Position numbers and translations under genes: made by a program. Source: Bacteroidaceae bacterium (lineage in GTDB: Bacteria > Bacteroidota > Bacteroidia > Bacteroidales > Bacteroidaceae). Taken from it: a stretch of 60,976 nt of DNA. The stretch spans positions 1-60,976 of the forward strand of contig JAFYAT010000068.1 in NCBI GenBank assembly GCA_017540585.1, given 5' to 3'. Position 1 is the stretch's first letter, and each line of letters begins with the position of its first letter. Below are positions 17,769 to 26,768 of the stretch, piece after piece. Under the pieces are notes generated by a model that made no database searches, had not been told where the DNA came from, and worked only from the letters and a program-made list of their open reading frames with translations.

Positions 17769-20700
17769 ATGAGTAAAAAGCAATTTTCACAGTTGTGGAA
17801 AGAACGTGCATTTACTATTGCTGTTCTTTTCGTGCTGAGTACTATCACCATGTTCGCCCAGAAGGTGACAGGTGTGGTTAGGGACGCTTCAGGCGAACCA
17901 CTCGTTGGTGTTAACGTCGTGGAGAAAGGTTCCGTATCAAATGGTGCAGTTACAAACATCAATGGTGAATACCAGATAAATGTGGCTGCTGGCAAGACAC
18001 TCGTGTTCTCTTACATTGGCTTTGAGAGCAAGGAGCAGACAGTAAAAGGCAACAAACTTAACGTCTATCTTAAGGAAGATGCCAAGGTAATGAGTGACGT
18101 AGTAGTCGTTGGTTATGGTTCAATGCAACGCAAAGACGTAACATCTTCCATTACTACGGTCAAGGCAGACGACCTCAACAAGGGTGTGTTCACTGACCCT
18201 GCACAGATGCTTCAGGGCAAGGTACCTGGACTTATCGTCACTTCAACAGGTGACCCTAACGGTGGTTCTACAATCACTCTTCGTGGAGCTTCCACTCTTC
18301 GCGCAGATGCCATGTCTCCTTACTATGTAATTGACGGTATTCCTGGCGTTGACATCTCAATGGTTGCACCTGACGATATTGAGAGCATCGATGTTCTTCG
18401 TGATGCTTCTGCTGCAGCTATCTATGGTAACAAGGCTGCTAATGGCGTAATCATCATTACAACAAAAAAAGGTAAAGATGGCAAGACAAATGTGACTTAC
18501 AACGGATATGTCGCATTTGACAATATTCTCAAGACTCTTGATATGGCAACAGCTGATGATCTTAGGGCTTATGGAGAAAGAAATGGTATATCTTTTGTAG
18601 ATGATAGAGGTGCTGCCTATGGTAGCACAGATTGGCAAGACGAAGTGCTTCGTACAGGAATCACTCATAATCATAACCTTTCAATAAATGGAGGAAGCAA
18701 GAAAACTAAGTACATGGCAAGTGTAAACTTCCAGAATCGTGAAGGTGTAATCAAGAAGTCTGGCATGAATCGTGTTAATGCTCGTTCTTTGATTACAACA
18801 TCAGTACTTAAGGATCACCTCGATATCTCTGTAGGTGCTAATGCTATGTTTGGAAAGCATACTGGTGTGGCAATGAATAACGAGGGTGGTTCTGTTCTTG
18901 ATGCCATGAACTACTTCTCTCCATTCGTTTCTCCAACTGATGAGAATGGTAATTGGTCAGTTTCTAAGGCTTCTGGTTCAAAGAACTACAATCCTTTGTC
19001 TCTTTTGAACGAAGACACTTCTGAGTTCAGTTGGCGTCGTATTCAATTCATCACAAAGGCAACACTTCATATTATTGATGGTTTGACTTGGAGTGCAAAC
19101 TATTCATACAATAACAGACAGCACATCGGTAGCGAATATCATACTCGTAATTCTCAGCTTGAGTTGCCTGTTGTGATGTCCACACGAAACGGTCAGGCTA
19201 CTCGCAACACAAGTACTGGAAGTGACAATACTTTTGAGACTTACGGAAACTTTGACAAGACATTCAACGATGTTCATAAGTTTGGTCTCATGCTTGGTTA
19301 TTCATGGGAGGAGCGTACATCAAACGATGGATTTGGAGTTACAGTATATAACTTCCCTAACGATAAACTTAAGTGGAATAACCTTACATACGCAAACTGT
19401 ATTGACGGTATGAATGGTGTGACAAGTGGAAACATCAGCACTACTAAGATGATTTCTTTCTATGGTCGTGTAAACTATTCTTACAACAGCCGTTACATGC
19501 TTCAGGCAACTATACGTCGTGATGGTGCTTCTGTGTTTGGTTCAAACAATAGATGGGGTACATTCCCTTCTGTATCTGGAGCATGGAATATCACAGAGGA
19601 AGAGTTCATGAAGAATCAAAATGTTCTCACAAACCTTAAGCTACGAGTTGGATATGGTGTAAGTGGTAACTCTGAGGGCTTCAACTATGATGCTGCCCTT
19701 TCAACTTACGGTGTGGTTAACCACACAGGTTCAAACGACAAGTATGCTGACTTTGATGCCACAAAGAATCCAAACAAGGATCTCAAATGGGAAACTACAG
19801 GAATGTTCAATGTAGGTATTGATTTCGCATTCCTCGGTGGTCGCATCAATGGTACTATTGAATGGTACAACAAAAAGACAAAGGACCTTTTGTGGAACTA
19901 TCCTGTATCTCCACTCCAGTATCCTTATGGCCGCATCTGGGCAAATGTGGGAGATATGACTAACCGTGGTATCGAGTTTTCTATCAATGCTGATATCATC
20001 CAGTCAAAGGGATTCCGTTGGAATACTGGATTCAACATCTCTCATAACTCAAACCGTGTTGATAGAGTATCAAACGACAAGTACTTTACAGACGAGTTCA
20101 ACCAGGGTGACCCAATGGTAGCAGGAATGTCAGCTAATGGTTATACTCAGCGTATTATCGAAGGCGAGGCTCTCGGTACATTCTACACATACGAATATGC
20201 AGGTCTTAATGAGGATGGAAAGTCTTGTTTCTATGTTCATGATGCAGAGACAGGAGAACGAACTGGAGAGACAACAATCGAGCCACAGACAAAGGATCGT
20301 ACTGTGACTGGTAGTGCTCAGCCAAAGGTAACAATCGGATGGAACAATACATTTACATACAAGAACTGGAATGCTACAATGTTCTTTACTGGTGTATTTG
20401 GCAATAAGGTATATAACGGTATGCGTGCTAACTATGCTAACGGCGCTCAGTTGAACAATGGTAAGAATGTTCTTAAGGAATACCTTGAGACACCTGCTAC
20501 TGATAACATTTCAAACTATCCATCTGACAGATTTATTGAAAACGGCAGTTATCTCCGTCTTTCAACAATAACTCTTGGCTATACATTTAACAACTTTAAT
20601 GGTTGGATAAATAGCCTTCAGCTCTATGCAACTTGTAACAATGTATTTACAATTACAAGCTATAAGGGACTTGACCCAGAAGTTAGACTTGGTGGCATCG

Positions 20701-20777
20701 ACCCAGGTATTGACTATCGTTGGAGTGTATATCCTCATACTCGCTCTATCTTGGTTGGAGCAAAAATTAATTTCTAA
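17769..20777 (+). CDS. SusC/RagA-type TonB-dependent outer-membrane transporter
   Basis: This 1002-aa protein imports oligosaccharides, or in some cases peptides, across the outer membrane using TonB energy. The order of parts is: signal peptide (about residues 1-30), carboxypeptidase-D-like regulatory domain (VTGVVRDASGEPLVGVNVVEKG, about 34-110), TonB-box-like VVVVGYG, plug domain to about 235 (with TLRGASTL and VIDGIPG), then a beta-barrel ending in KINF. There is no N-terminal STN signalling domain, so it is not a trans-envelope sigma/anti-sigma receptor despite the sigma factor upstream. It pairs with the SusD-like gene 12 nt downstream. Substrate is not readable from the sequence, but the nearby GH127 suggests arabinose-containing glycans. 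Confidence 0.95.
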   Translation: MSKKQFSQLWKERAFTIAVLFVLSTITMFAQKVTGVVRDASGEPLVGVNVVEKGSVSNGAVTNINGEYQINVAAGKTLVFSYIGFESKEQTVKGNKLNVYLKEDAKVMSDVVVVGYGSMQRKDVTSSITTVKADDLNKGVFTDPAQMLQGKVPGLIVTSTGDPNGGSTITLRGASTLRADAMSPYYVIDGIPGVDISMVAPDDIESIDVLRDASAAAIYGNKAANGVIIITTKKGKDGKTNVTYNGYVAFDNILKTLDMATADDLRAYGERNGISFVDDRGAAYGSTDWQDEVLRTGITHNHNLSINGGSKKTKYMASVNFQNREGVIKKSGMNRVNARSLITTSVLKDHLDISVGANAMFGKHTGVAMNNEGGSVLDAMNYFSPFVSPTDENGNWSVSKASGSKNYNPLSLLNEDTSEFSWRRIQFITKATLHIIDGLTWSANYSYNNRQHIGSEYHTRNSQLELPVVMSTRNGQATRNTSTGSDNTFETYGNFDKTFNDVHKFGLMLGYSWEERTSNDGFGVTVYNFPNDKLKWNNLTYANCIDGMNGVTSGNISTTKMISFYGRVNYSYNSRYMLQATIRRDGASVFGSNNRWGTFPSVSGAWNITEEEFMKNQNVLTNLKLRVGYGVSGNSEGFNYDAALSTYGVVNHTGSNDKYADFDATKNPNKDLKWETTGMFNVGIDFAFLGGRINGTIEWYNKKTKDLLWNYPVSPLQYPYGRIWANVGDMTNRGIEFSINADIIQSKGFRWNTGFNISHNSNRVDRVSNDKYFTDEFNQGDPMVAGMSANGYTQRIIEGEALGTFYTYEYAGLNEDGKSCFYVHDAETGERTGETTIEPQTKDRTVTGSAQPKVTIGWNNTFTYKNWNATMFFTGVFGNKVYNGMRANYANGAQLNNGKNVLKEYLETPATDNISNYPSDRFIENGSYLRLSTITLGYTFNNFNGWINSLQLYATCNNVFTITSYKGLDPEVRLGGIDPGIDYRWSVYPHTRSILVGAKINF

Positions 20778-20789
20778 TCTCCGCACATT

Positions 20790-22373
20790 ATGAAAAATAA
20801 GATAAAAATATTTATGGCTTCAAGTATGGCTTTGTTGGCTACAGGCTGTACTGACCTTGATGTGAATACAGAATCTATGTATCAACAGCATCCTAATCCT
20901 TCTCTCAATTCACTTTATATTACCATGAGAGATTGCTATGGTCGTAGATACATGGAGGCAAACGCTTTCTCAAGCGATGAATTTTCTGCTGTTTCATTTG
21001 GAAACAACTGGTACGATTCAGGTGTGTATGCTCGTGCTTCATTACATAATTACATGCCAGATGATGCTACTATAGACTGGTATGGTACCGTTTCTTCAGG
21101 AATCGTGAAGGCTAATGAGATTATTGCCAATCCTGATTTTGCAGAGATGCATCCTTATGCAAGGGTAATGCGTGCGTTCTTCACATTCATACTTATGGAA
21201 CATTGGGGAGATACTCCAATTCTTGACCCAGTGGCTAATACAGGTAACTATATTGAACGTAAGCCTCGTGCTGAAGTTGCTAAATACATAGAAAGCGAGT
21301 TGTTGGATGTTATCCCACAACTTACAGAAGAAGTAAGTGAAAATACTTACGGTACAGCTACTAAATGGATGGCAGAGGCTCTTCTTGCCAAGGTTTACAT
21401 TAACTGGGCTGTATATACTTCAAAGAATGTAGAGGACTATGATGCTGCAACTGCCAAGAATGAAAAACTTGATGCATGTATCGCTATATGCGATTCTATA
21501 ATCAAGTCAGGCAAGTTCAATCTTGGTTCTATGCCATACATGAAGAAATTCTCTTATGACAATGGTCCACATGTTGAAGACTTTATCTATGCAATTCCTT
21601 ATGACAATATTCTTGCTCAAGGAATGCAGTATGGTCGTTCACATGTCTATAAGGATATAAAGAAACTTAATCCAAACTACTATGGAATTACCGTTTCAAA
21701 TTCAGGTGGAGGCTACGCTGTAGTTACACCAGAATGTGTTAATCGTTTCTGCCTTGAGGGTGACGAGCGTAATTACAGCATCGTAGGAGGTACTGTTTAC
21801 AATTATGATCCAGAGACACTCACTCCTACAACTGAAGTATGTTTGGATAGTAAGGGAAATCCACTTGTTTTCACTAAGGAAATCAAACTTGTTCAAGACA
21901 ATGACCAAACTCTTAATGTTGGTGATGACATAGAAGGCTATCGTCAGGGTTACCATTCAGTTAAGTGGTTTATTCAGGCAAGTGACTATAATAACGGACG
22001 AAATCAGTCAAATGACCTCCCTATCTTCCGTTATGCTGACATTCTCCTCATGAAGGCTGAGGCTCTTGTTCGTTCAGGAAAGGCAAGCGAGGCAAAACCT
22101 CTATTCAACGAGATTCGTGCATACGCAAAGGCTCCACTCCTTGAAACAGATCCAACTCTTGATGATTTGTATGATGAGCGTGGTCGTGAGTTCTTCGATG
22201 AAAACTGGCGTCGTAACGATATGATTCGTTTTGGCCACTTCGAGGACGAATTCTTCCCACACAAGAAGAGCTTTAGTGCTGCACGATTTGACAAGACTTG
22301 TCGTATATTCCCTATTTCGACATCAATGTTGAATATTCACAAGAATGATTGGAAGCAGAACAACGGTTACTAA
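20790..22373 (+). CDS. SusD/RagB-family surface glycan-binding lipoprotein
   Basis: SusD-like lipoproteins sit on the cell surface as a lid over SusC and deliver glycans to it. The 527-aa protein has a lipoprotein signal with lipobox ATGC (Cys20), an alpha-helical TPR-like N-terminal half (for example MRAFFTFILMEHWGDTPI) and the C-terminal family signature FRYADILLMKAEALVRSG with RGREFFDENWRRNDMIRFG. It is directly downstream of susC and ends before a strong terminator. Confidence 0.95.
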   Translation: MKNKIKIFMASSMALLATGCTDLDVNTESMYQQHPNPSLNSLYITMRDCYGRRYMEANAFSSDEFSAVSFGNNWYDSGVYARASLHNYMPDDATIDWYGTVSSGIVKANEIIANPDFAEMHPYARVMRAFFTFILMEHWGDTPILDPVANTGNYIERKPRAEVAKYIESELLDVIPQLTEEVSENTYGTATKWMAEALLAKVYINWAVYTSKNVEDYDAATAKNEKLDACIAICDSIIKSGKFNLGSMPYMKKFSYDNGPHVEDFIYAIPYDNILAQGMQYGRSHVYKDIKKLNPNYYGITVSNSGGGYAVVTPECVNRFCLEGDERNYSIVGGTVYNYDPETLTPTTEVCLDSKGNPLVFTKEIKLVQDNDQTLNVGDDIEGYRQGYHSVKWFIQASDYNNGRNQSNDLPIFRYADILLMKAEALVRSGKASEAKPLFNEIRAYAKAPLLETDPTLDDLYDERGREFFDENWRRNDMIRFGHFEDEFFPHKKSFSAARFDKTCRIFPISTSMLNIHKNDWKQNNGY

Positions 22374-22440
22374 TCTGTTGTTTTAGATTTGCAGAGACCC
22401 TTTAGGGTTATTTCTTCAGTTTGAACTGAAATGTACTATT

Positions 22441-22479
22441 GACGCCCCGTGAAATCCTTATTCACGGAGCGTCTTTTTT
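22441..22479 (+). terminator. susD terminator
   Basis: GACGCCCCGTGAA and TTCACGGAGCGTC form a stem with one mismatch and are followed by six T residues. Confidence 0.85.
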
Positions 22480-22599
22480 CGAATTACGTGAACAATGTTC
22501 GAACAACATAGTGTTTCTCGATTAATAATGTTTAACACCCATTTAACAGCCGTTAAACACCTGTTAAATGATATACCCATTGCAAAATACATAAATGAC

Positions 22600-22655
22600 T
22601 ACTGCGGAATAACAATCTCAATACTGCGGAGTATTGACTTCATTATTCCGCAGTA
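22600..22655. repeat. Nested hairpin, family member alpha
   Basis: The outer stem TACTGCGGAATAA (22600-22612) pairs perfectly with 22643-22655. After a 6-nt linker, the inner hairpin CAATACT-GCGG-AGTATTG (22619-22636) follows, then another 6-nt linker. The same plan is seen at 22851-22908. Confidence 0.75.
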
Positions 22656-22784
22656 CGCTTTTAGAGATGCGAAAATGAAGGTTGCGCAACTTTTATTAAA
22701 AAGTTGAGAACTTTTGCCTCAAAGTTCTCAACCTTTAAAATACGCATTAAGGGCAATCATATGAAACAATACCAAAAACAGCTG

Positions 22785-22837
22785 ACGCTCCGTCAATAAA
22801 AATTTAACGGAGCCTCAACTTTTTATTGACGGAGCGT
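22785..22837. repeat. 18-bp hairpin with an alternative partner in its loop
   Basis: Arms 22785-22802 and 22820-22837 are perfect complements. The loop contains a second ACGGAGC (22807-22813) that can also pair with the 5' arm's GCTCCGT, giving two mutually exclusive folds. GGGGCTTTTTT follows. Confidence 0.65.
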
Positions 22838-22850
22838 GGGGCTTTTTTAA

Positions 22851-22908
22851 ATAATGCGGATTATAGACATCAATAATCCGTATTATTGAGGTTCATAATC
22901 CGCATTAT
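22851..22908 (+). repeat. Nested hairpin, family member beta (possible terminator)
   Basis: Outer arms ATAATGCGGATTAT (22851-22864) and its perfect complement (22895-22908) enclose 6-nt linkers and an inner CAATAAT-CCGT-ATTATTG hairpin (22871-22888). The 3' side runs into GCTTTTTTTT, so it can act as a plus-strand terminator. The outer arms are identical to those at 3084-3097/3106-3119. Confidence 0.75.
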
Positions 22909-23017
22909 GCTTTTTTTTATTCAGCAAAAAAGTCCATAAAAAAACGAATGATAGCATTTTTATACGAACCAAATAACAAAATCAATTATTGTGTGTTTAT
23001 ATTATAAAATTTGTCAT

Positions 23018-23025
23018 TATCTTTG
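23018..23025 (+). promoter_or_regulatory. -7 box of the GH127 gene
   Basis: TATCTTTG, about 110 nt upstream of the ATG. It places the conserved element at 23041-23113 in the 5' leader. No TTTG is seen at -33. Confidence 0.5.
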
Positions 23026-23040
23026 CGATACCAAACAAAA

Positions 23041-23113
23041 TCTCAATTTTCAAATTTATCATTTATGCATTCCGTTCTTAACAGAAGGCATCAATTTGAA
23101 ACCAAAGATTTGA
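23041..23113 (+). promoter_or_regulatory. Conserved leader element (copy A)
   Basis: This segment matches 46861-46935 over roughly 75 nt, with invariant TGCAT-CCG, AAC-GAAGGCAT, ATTTGA and AAAGATTT-ACAT. In this copy TTTCAAATT (23049-23057) pairs with AATTTGAAA (23093-23101), and an inner TTCT-TAAC-AGAA hairpin lies between. It occupies the predicted 5' leader of the GH127 gene. Confidence 0.5.
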
Positions 23114-23138
23114 CATATTAATAATATCCAACTAACCA

Positions 23139-25625
23139 ATGAAAAAGGTTATATCTTTTGCAATCATTACGTCCATTGCCTCTGCTGTATATGCACAGGA
23201 CAAGTCGGGCTATCCTATTACTCAGGTGCCATTCACGAGTGTGAAGGTTACGCAGGGTACATTCTGGGGACAGCGACTTCAGGCAAGTCGTGAGGTCACC
23301 ATTCCTCTTGCTTTCAGTAAGTGTGAGGAAACGAATCGCTATGAGAATTTCTCTCGTGCGCATAAACATATCATGGACCCTTCGGCGGTCTTTAAGATTG
23401 ACCAGAACGCATACACGTTTGATGACACAGACCCTTACAAGACGCTTGAGGGTGCAAGTTATCTGATGCAGACTTATCCTAATGCTACATTCAAGGGAAA
23501 GAGCTTGGATAAGTATTGTGACAGCGTTATTGCTGTGATAGCAAGTGGTCAGGAGCCTGATGGTTACCTGAACACATTCCGCACAATGAATCCTGAACAT
23601 CCACACAAATGGTCAGGAAACAAGAGATGGGAACGTGTGGAGGACCTCTCTCATGAGTTCTACAACCTCGGTCATCTTTGTGAGGCTGCCGTTGCACATT
23701 ATTACGCAACAGGAAAGAAGAATCTCCTTAACATCGCAATAAAATATGCTGACTGTATATGTAAGGAAGTGGGAGACAAACCGGGTCAGGCTTGTGTCGT
23801 TCCTGGTCATCAGATTGCAGAGATGGGACTTGCAAAGCTTTATATAGCTACAAATGACAAGAAGTATCTTGAGCAGGCTAAGTTCTTCCTTGACCAACGT
23901 GGCAAGAAGAACAAGGACTGGAAATATACGAATAATGGCATCTTTGATAATGATGGTTACTACCATAGCCTTAATGAGTACAGCCAGAGTCACAAACCTG
24001 TACTTGAGCAGGATGAGGCTGTAGGTCATGCCGTTCGTGCCGGATATATGTATGCCGGTATGGCTGACATAGCTGCCCTTACGGGTGATGAAGGCTACAT
24101 CAAGGCTATTGACAGGATATGGGAGAATATCGTGGGCAAGAAGTTCTACATCACAGGTGGAGTTGGTGCCACATCAAGTGGCGAGGCTTTTGGTGCGAAC
24201 TACGAGCTTCCAAACATGAGTGCATATTGCGAGACATGTGCAGCCATAGCTCAGGTGTATCTCAACTATCGTCTCTTCCTCCTTCATGGAGAGTCAAAAT
24301 ATTATGACGCCCTTGAGCGTTCACTCTATAATGGTGTGATAAGTGGTATATCAATAGATGGAGGCAAATTCTTCTATCCTAATCCATTGCAATCAATGGG
24401 ACAGCACCAGCGTCAGGCTTGGTTCGGATGTGCTTGTTGTCCTTCAAATGCTGCACGATTCATTCCGTCACTTCCTCAGTATATATATGCTGTGAAGGGT
24501 AATAGCCTTTACGTGAACCTCTTCAATGGTAATACGACCAACGTGAAGGTGGGTGGCAAGAACGTGACACTTGAACAGGTGACTAACTACCCTTGGGACG
24601 GAGTCATAACGATGAACATCAAGAAGGGTAATGGCAACTATGCCATCAACATCCGTATTCCAGGATGGGTGAAGGGCGAAGTCGTTCCTTCTAACCTTTA
24701 TACATACTCTGACACAAAGCGTCTTGGCTATTCCGTTATGGTGAATGGCAAGGCTGTGGAAGGCAAGATGGAAAATGGCTACTTTGTCATCGACCGCAAG
24801 TGGAAGGCAGGTGACAAGATTAACGTACACTTTGACATGGAAGCACGTACAGTTCGTGCCAATGGTAAGGTAGCGGCAGACAAGGGACGTGTAAGCATCG
24901 AACGAGGACCAATAGTATATTGTGCTGAGTGGGCAGACAACACTTGTGATGTGCTGAGTACACTTATCAATCAAGAGCCTAAGTTTACTCTTGGTTCGAA
25001 GGATATACAGAACACCAAGGTTGTTACTCTCACAACAGATGCTCAGACATTGAACTTCAACAAGGGAGGCAAGCTTGAGGCAAAGGACGAGAGACTTGTT
25101 CTTATTCCTTACTATGCTTGGGCACATCGTGGCAATGGTAAAATGGCAGTATGGATTCCACAGGATTTGAGTGCCACTACTCCTGCTCTTCCTGCATCAA
25201 TAGCATCAGAGAGTAAGGTAAGCGCATCGAAGAGGAATCTTCCAGCACTCACAGCCATAAATGACCGCCTTATGCCAAGTGACGAGAATGACCGTAGCGT
25301 TCCTTACACTCATTGGTGGCCAGCAAAGAACACAACAGAGTGGCTTCAGTACGACTTCAAACAAGCCGAAACGATAAGCACATCTACCGTTTATTGGTTT
25401 GATGATGCACCTTGGGGAGGCTGTCGCGTTCCTGCATCATGGAAACTATACTATCGCAACGACTCAGGCGAGTGGGAAGCTGTAAAGAATCCATCTGAAT
25501 ATGGCATAGTAAAGGGTGCTGCAAATACTGTAAACTTTGACCCAGTAAAGACAACAGCCGTCAAGCTAGAGATTCAGCAACCAAAGGAATTCTCCTGTGG
25601 CTTGTTTGAGTGGAGCGTGAAGTAA
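23139..25625 (+). CDS. GH127-type (DUF1680) beta-L-arabinofuranosidase, exported
   Basis: This 828-aa protein has a signal peptide (MKKVISFAIITSIASAVYAQ), an (alpha/alpha)6 catalytic domain and C-terminal beta domains. Residues matching those described for Bifidobacterium HypBA1 can be placed: Glu349 in GEAFG (general acid/base position), Glu365 and Cys367 in YCETCA, and the Cys433-Cys434 pair in CACCPSN (zinc ligands, one being the nucleophile). The spacing Glu349-Glu365 equals that of the reference enzyme. The last 130 residues (THWWPAKNTTEWLQYDF...) look like an F5/8-type carbohydrate-binding domain. It likely removes beta-L-arabinofuranose from plant glycans in the periplasm and feeds from the SusC/D pair upstream. 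Confidence 0.9.
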   Translation: MKKVISFAIITSIASAVYAQDKSGYPITQVPFTSVKVTQGTFWGQRLQASREVTIPLAFSKCEETNRYENFSRAHKHIMDPSAVFKIDQNAYTFDDTDPYKTLEGASYLMQTYPNATFKGKSLDKYCDSVIAVIASGQEPDGYLNTFRTMNPEHPHKWSGNKRWERVEDLSHEFYNLGHLCEAAVAHYYATGKKNLLNIAIKYADCICKEVGDKPGQACVVPGHQIAEMGLAKLYIATNDKKYLEQAKFFLDQRGKKNKDWKYTNNGIFDNDGYYHSLNEYSQSHKPVLEQDEAVGHAVRAGYMYAGMADIAALTGDEGYIKAIDRIWENIVGKKFYITGGVGATSSGEAFGANYELPNMSAYCETCAAIAQVYLNYRLFLLHGESKYYDALERSLYNGVISGISIDGGKFFYPNPLQSMGQHQRQAWFGCACCPSNAARFIPSLPQYIYAVKGNSLYVNLFNGNTTNVKVGGKNVTLEQVTNYPWDGVITMNIKKGNGNYAINIRIPGWVKGEVVPSNLYTYSDTKRLGYSVMVNGKAVEGKMENGYFVIDRKWKAGDKINVHFDMEARTVRANGKVAADKGRVSIERGPIVYCAEWADNTCDVLSTLINQEPKFTLGSKDIQNTKVVTLTTDAQTLNFNKGGKLEAKDERLVLIPYYAWAHRGNGKMAVWIPQDLSATTPALPASIASESKVSASKRNLPALTAINDRLMPSDENDRSVPYTHWWPAKNTTEWLQYDFKQAETISTSTVYWFDDAPWGGCRVPASWKLYYRNDSGEWEAVKNPSEYGIVKGAANTVNFDPVKTTAVKLEIQQPKEFSCGLFEWSVK

Positions 25626-25860
25626 GGGGAAATTAAGAATTAAGAGTTAAGAACTACGCGAAGCATTCTCACTGACCGTAGGGAAGTAATTAAGAGTATT
25701 GAGTCACAAATTATGAATTGTGAATTAAGCTCTTATGACATGAACCAAAGACATTAATTGAAATATTAGAGTTGACATTAAAAAATATATCAGTTAAAAA
25801 TAATGTAGTTCATTTTATTAAAGATTCTATCAGGATAACAAGTTAATTGACAGAAATGTC

Positions 25861-25892
25861 ATGGTGAAGGACAAATGTTTGTTCTTCACCAT
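25861..25892 (+). terminator. Terminator downstream of the GH127 gene
   Basis: ATGGTGAAGGACAAA and TTTGTTCTTCACCAT form a 15-bp stem with one mismatch and a TG loop, then TTTTTATT. Confidence 0.75.
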
Positions 25893-25988
25893 TTTTTATT
25901 GTACATGGTTGATTTTAAATATATTTTGTGTTTTTGATTGACTTTAATCATTAAATGCTATAATTTAGCAATAATTTTTTGATTATCA

Positions 25989-26020
25989 TTGATTATATTG
26001 AAACAAATTAAATATCTTTG
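25989..26020 (+). promoter_or_regulatory. Promoter of the DUF3244 gene
   Basis: TTG (25989-25991), a 21-nt gap, and TATCTTTG (26013-26020). Confidence 0.5.
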
Positions 26021-26177
26021 CATCGTAGGGAATATGGATATTTTCGAATTGGACAATTTTCTTTACGCGTATTTGAGTCTCAAAAAGAATCAGATACATT
26101 TTTTTTCAAATAAATATATTCGGTAATAACGAAATATTGGGAGATTTTATAGTATAATTAACGAAACAAAAAGCATT

Positions 26178-26537
26178 ATGAGAACATTTAGACTTTTTCT
26201 TTTGACATTATGTCTTGCTTTACCATTTGCTGACGCATTTGCTGACAATGCGCCACAATTGAACATAGAACTTCGTCCTATAGTTATAAAGAGAAATCAG
26301 ACACGAATTCAAACAAGCGTGACACAACTCGCTCCAAACAAATATGCCGTTACATTCGGAAATACATATAGCGATGTCATCATTGAGGTTTACGATGAAG
26401 AAGGCTATCTTATCGGATGTGTAGAAGCAGATTATGTTACAACTGGTGATGTCATTATCGTAAGAACAAGCGATACGGGTGCTGTAGAACTCACAGTTTT
26501 CTCTGGTGATGATGTAGTTTACTCAACAGAACTTTAA
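26178..26537 (+). CDS. DUF3244-like secreted protein
   Basis: This 119-aa protein has a signal peptide (MRTFRLFLLTLCLALPFADAFA) and a compact beta-rich domain of about 90 residues, ending in a pattern of alternating hydrophobic strands (AVELTVFSGDDVVYSTEL). Size and strand pattern fit the DUF3244 family, small periplasmic beta-sandwich proteins common in Bacteroidales. Function is unknown. It has its own promoter and terminator. The divergence of its long leader and its place before a membrane TPR-HTH regulator suggest it may be that regulator's target or ligand partner, which is speculation. Confidence 0.65.
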   Translation: MRTFRLFLLTLCLALPFADAFADNAPQLNIELRPIVIKRNQTRIQTSVTQLAPNKYAVTFGNTYSDVIIEVYDEEGYLIGCVEADYVTTGDVIIVRTSDTGAVELTVFSGDDVVYSTEL

Positions 26538-26594
26538 GTAAAGAACAAACAGAACCAACGTAATTAGGATAGTTGGTATTCTTTCAAGATAAAG

Positions 26595-26630
26595 AAGGAC
26601 TGTTAGGTAAAAGAACCTGACAGTCCTTTC
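26595..26630 (+). terminator. Terminator of the DUF3244 gene
   Basis: AAGGACTGTTAGGT pairs with ACCTGACAGTCCTT (one mismatch) around AAAAGA and is followed by TCGTATTT. Confidence 0.75.
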
Positions 26631-26733
26631 GTATTTACAGAAAAACATTTCAATATTGTTGCGTTATTCGCAAAACCGACATTATATTTGAATTTAATCG
26701 TAAGATTGTTGCATTTATATGAAGAAGATAGTG

Positions 26734-26741
26734 TAATTTTG
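26734..26741 (+). promoter_or_regulatory. -7 box of the TPR-HTH gene
   Basis: TAATTTTG lies 27 nt before the ATG at 26769. It is flanked by GTGTAA/TTACAC, which could form a small operator palindrome. Confidence 0.45.
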
Positions 26742-26768
26742 TTACACTTAAAGTAAATTAGACCGGGG

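Larger units (their letters stand above)
22374..23138. other. Structured intergenic region between susD and the GH127 gene
   Basis: This 765-bp gap is mostly secondary structure: the susD terminator, an ATTTAACAG/CTGTTAAAT inverted repeat (22541-22569), two nested hairpins (22600-22655 and 22851-22908), an 18-bp hairpin (22785-22837), a -7 box and a conserved leader element (23041-23113). A 70-codon open frame at 22495-22707 runs through the first nested hairpin and looks non-coding. Confidence 0.6.
25626..26177. other. Intergenic region between GH127 and DUF3244 genes
   Basis: It contains an AATTAAGAATTAAGAG tract, the plus-strand copy of the 38-nt dispersed repeat (25652-25689), the terminator at 25861-25892 and the promoter at 25989-26020, followed by a leader of about 150 nt. 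No gene is seen. Confidence 0.55.

Noticed and set aside
16261..22373. Trans-envelope sigma/anti-sigma/SusC signalling cassette
   Set aside because: The SusC protein has no STN domain, the membrane partner has no FecR domain, and two terminators separate the sigma gene from susC.
22495..22707. 70-codon open frame between susD and GH127 gene
   Set aside because: It runs through the first nested hairpin and an inverted repeat and has no family features.
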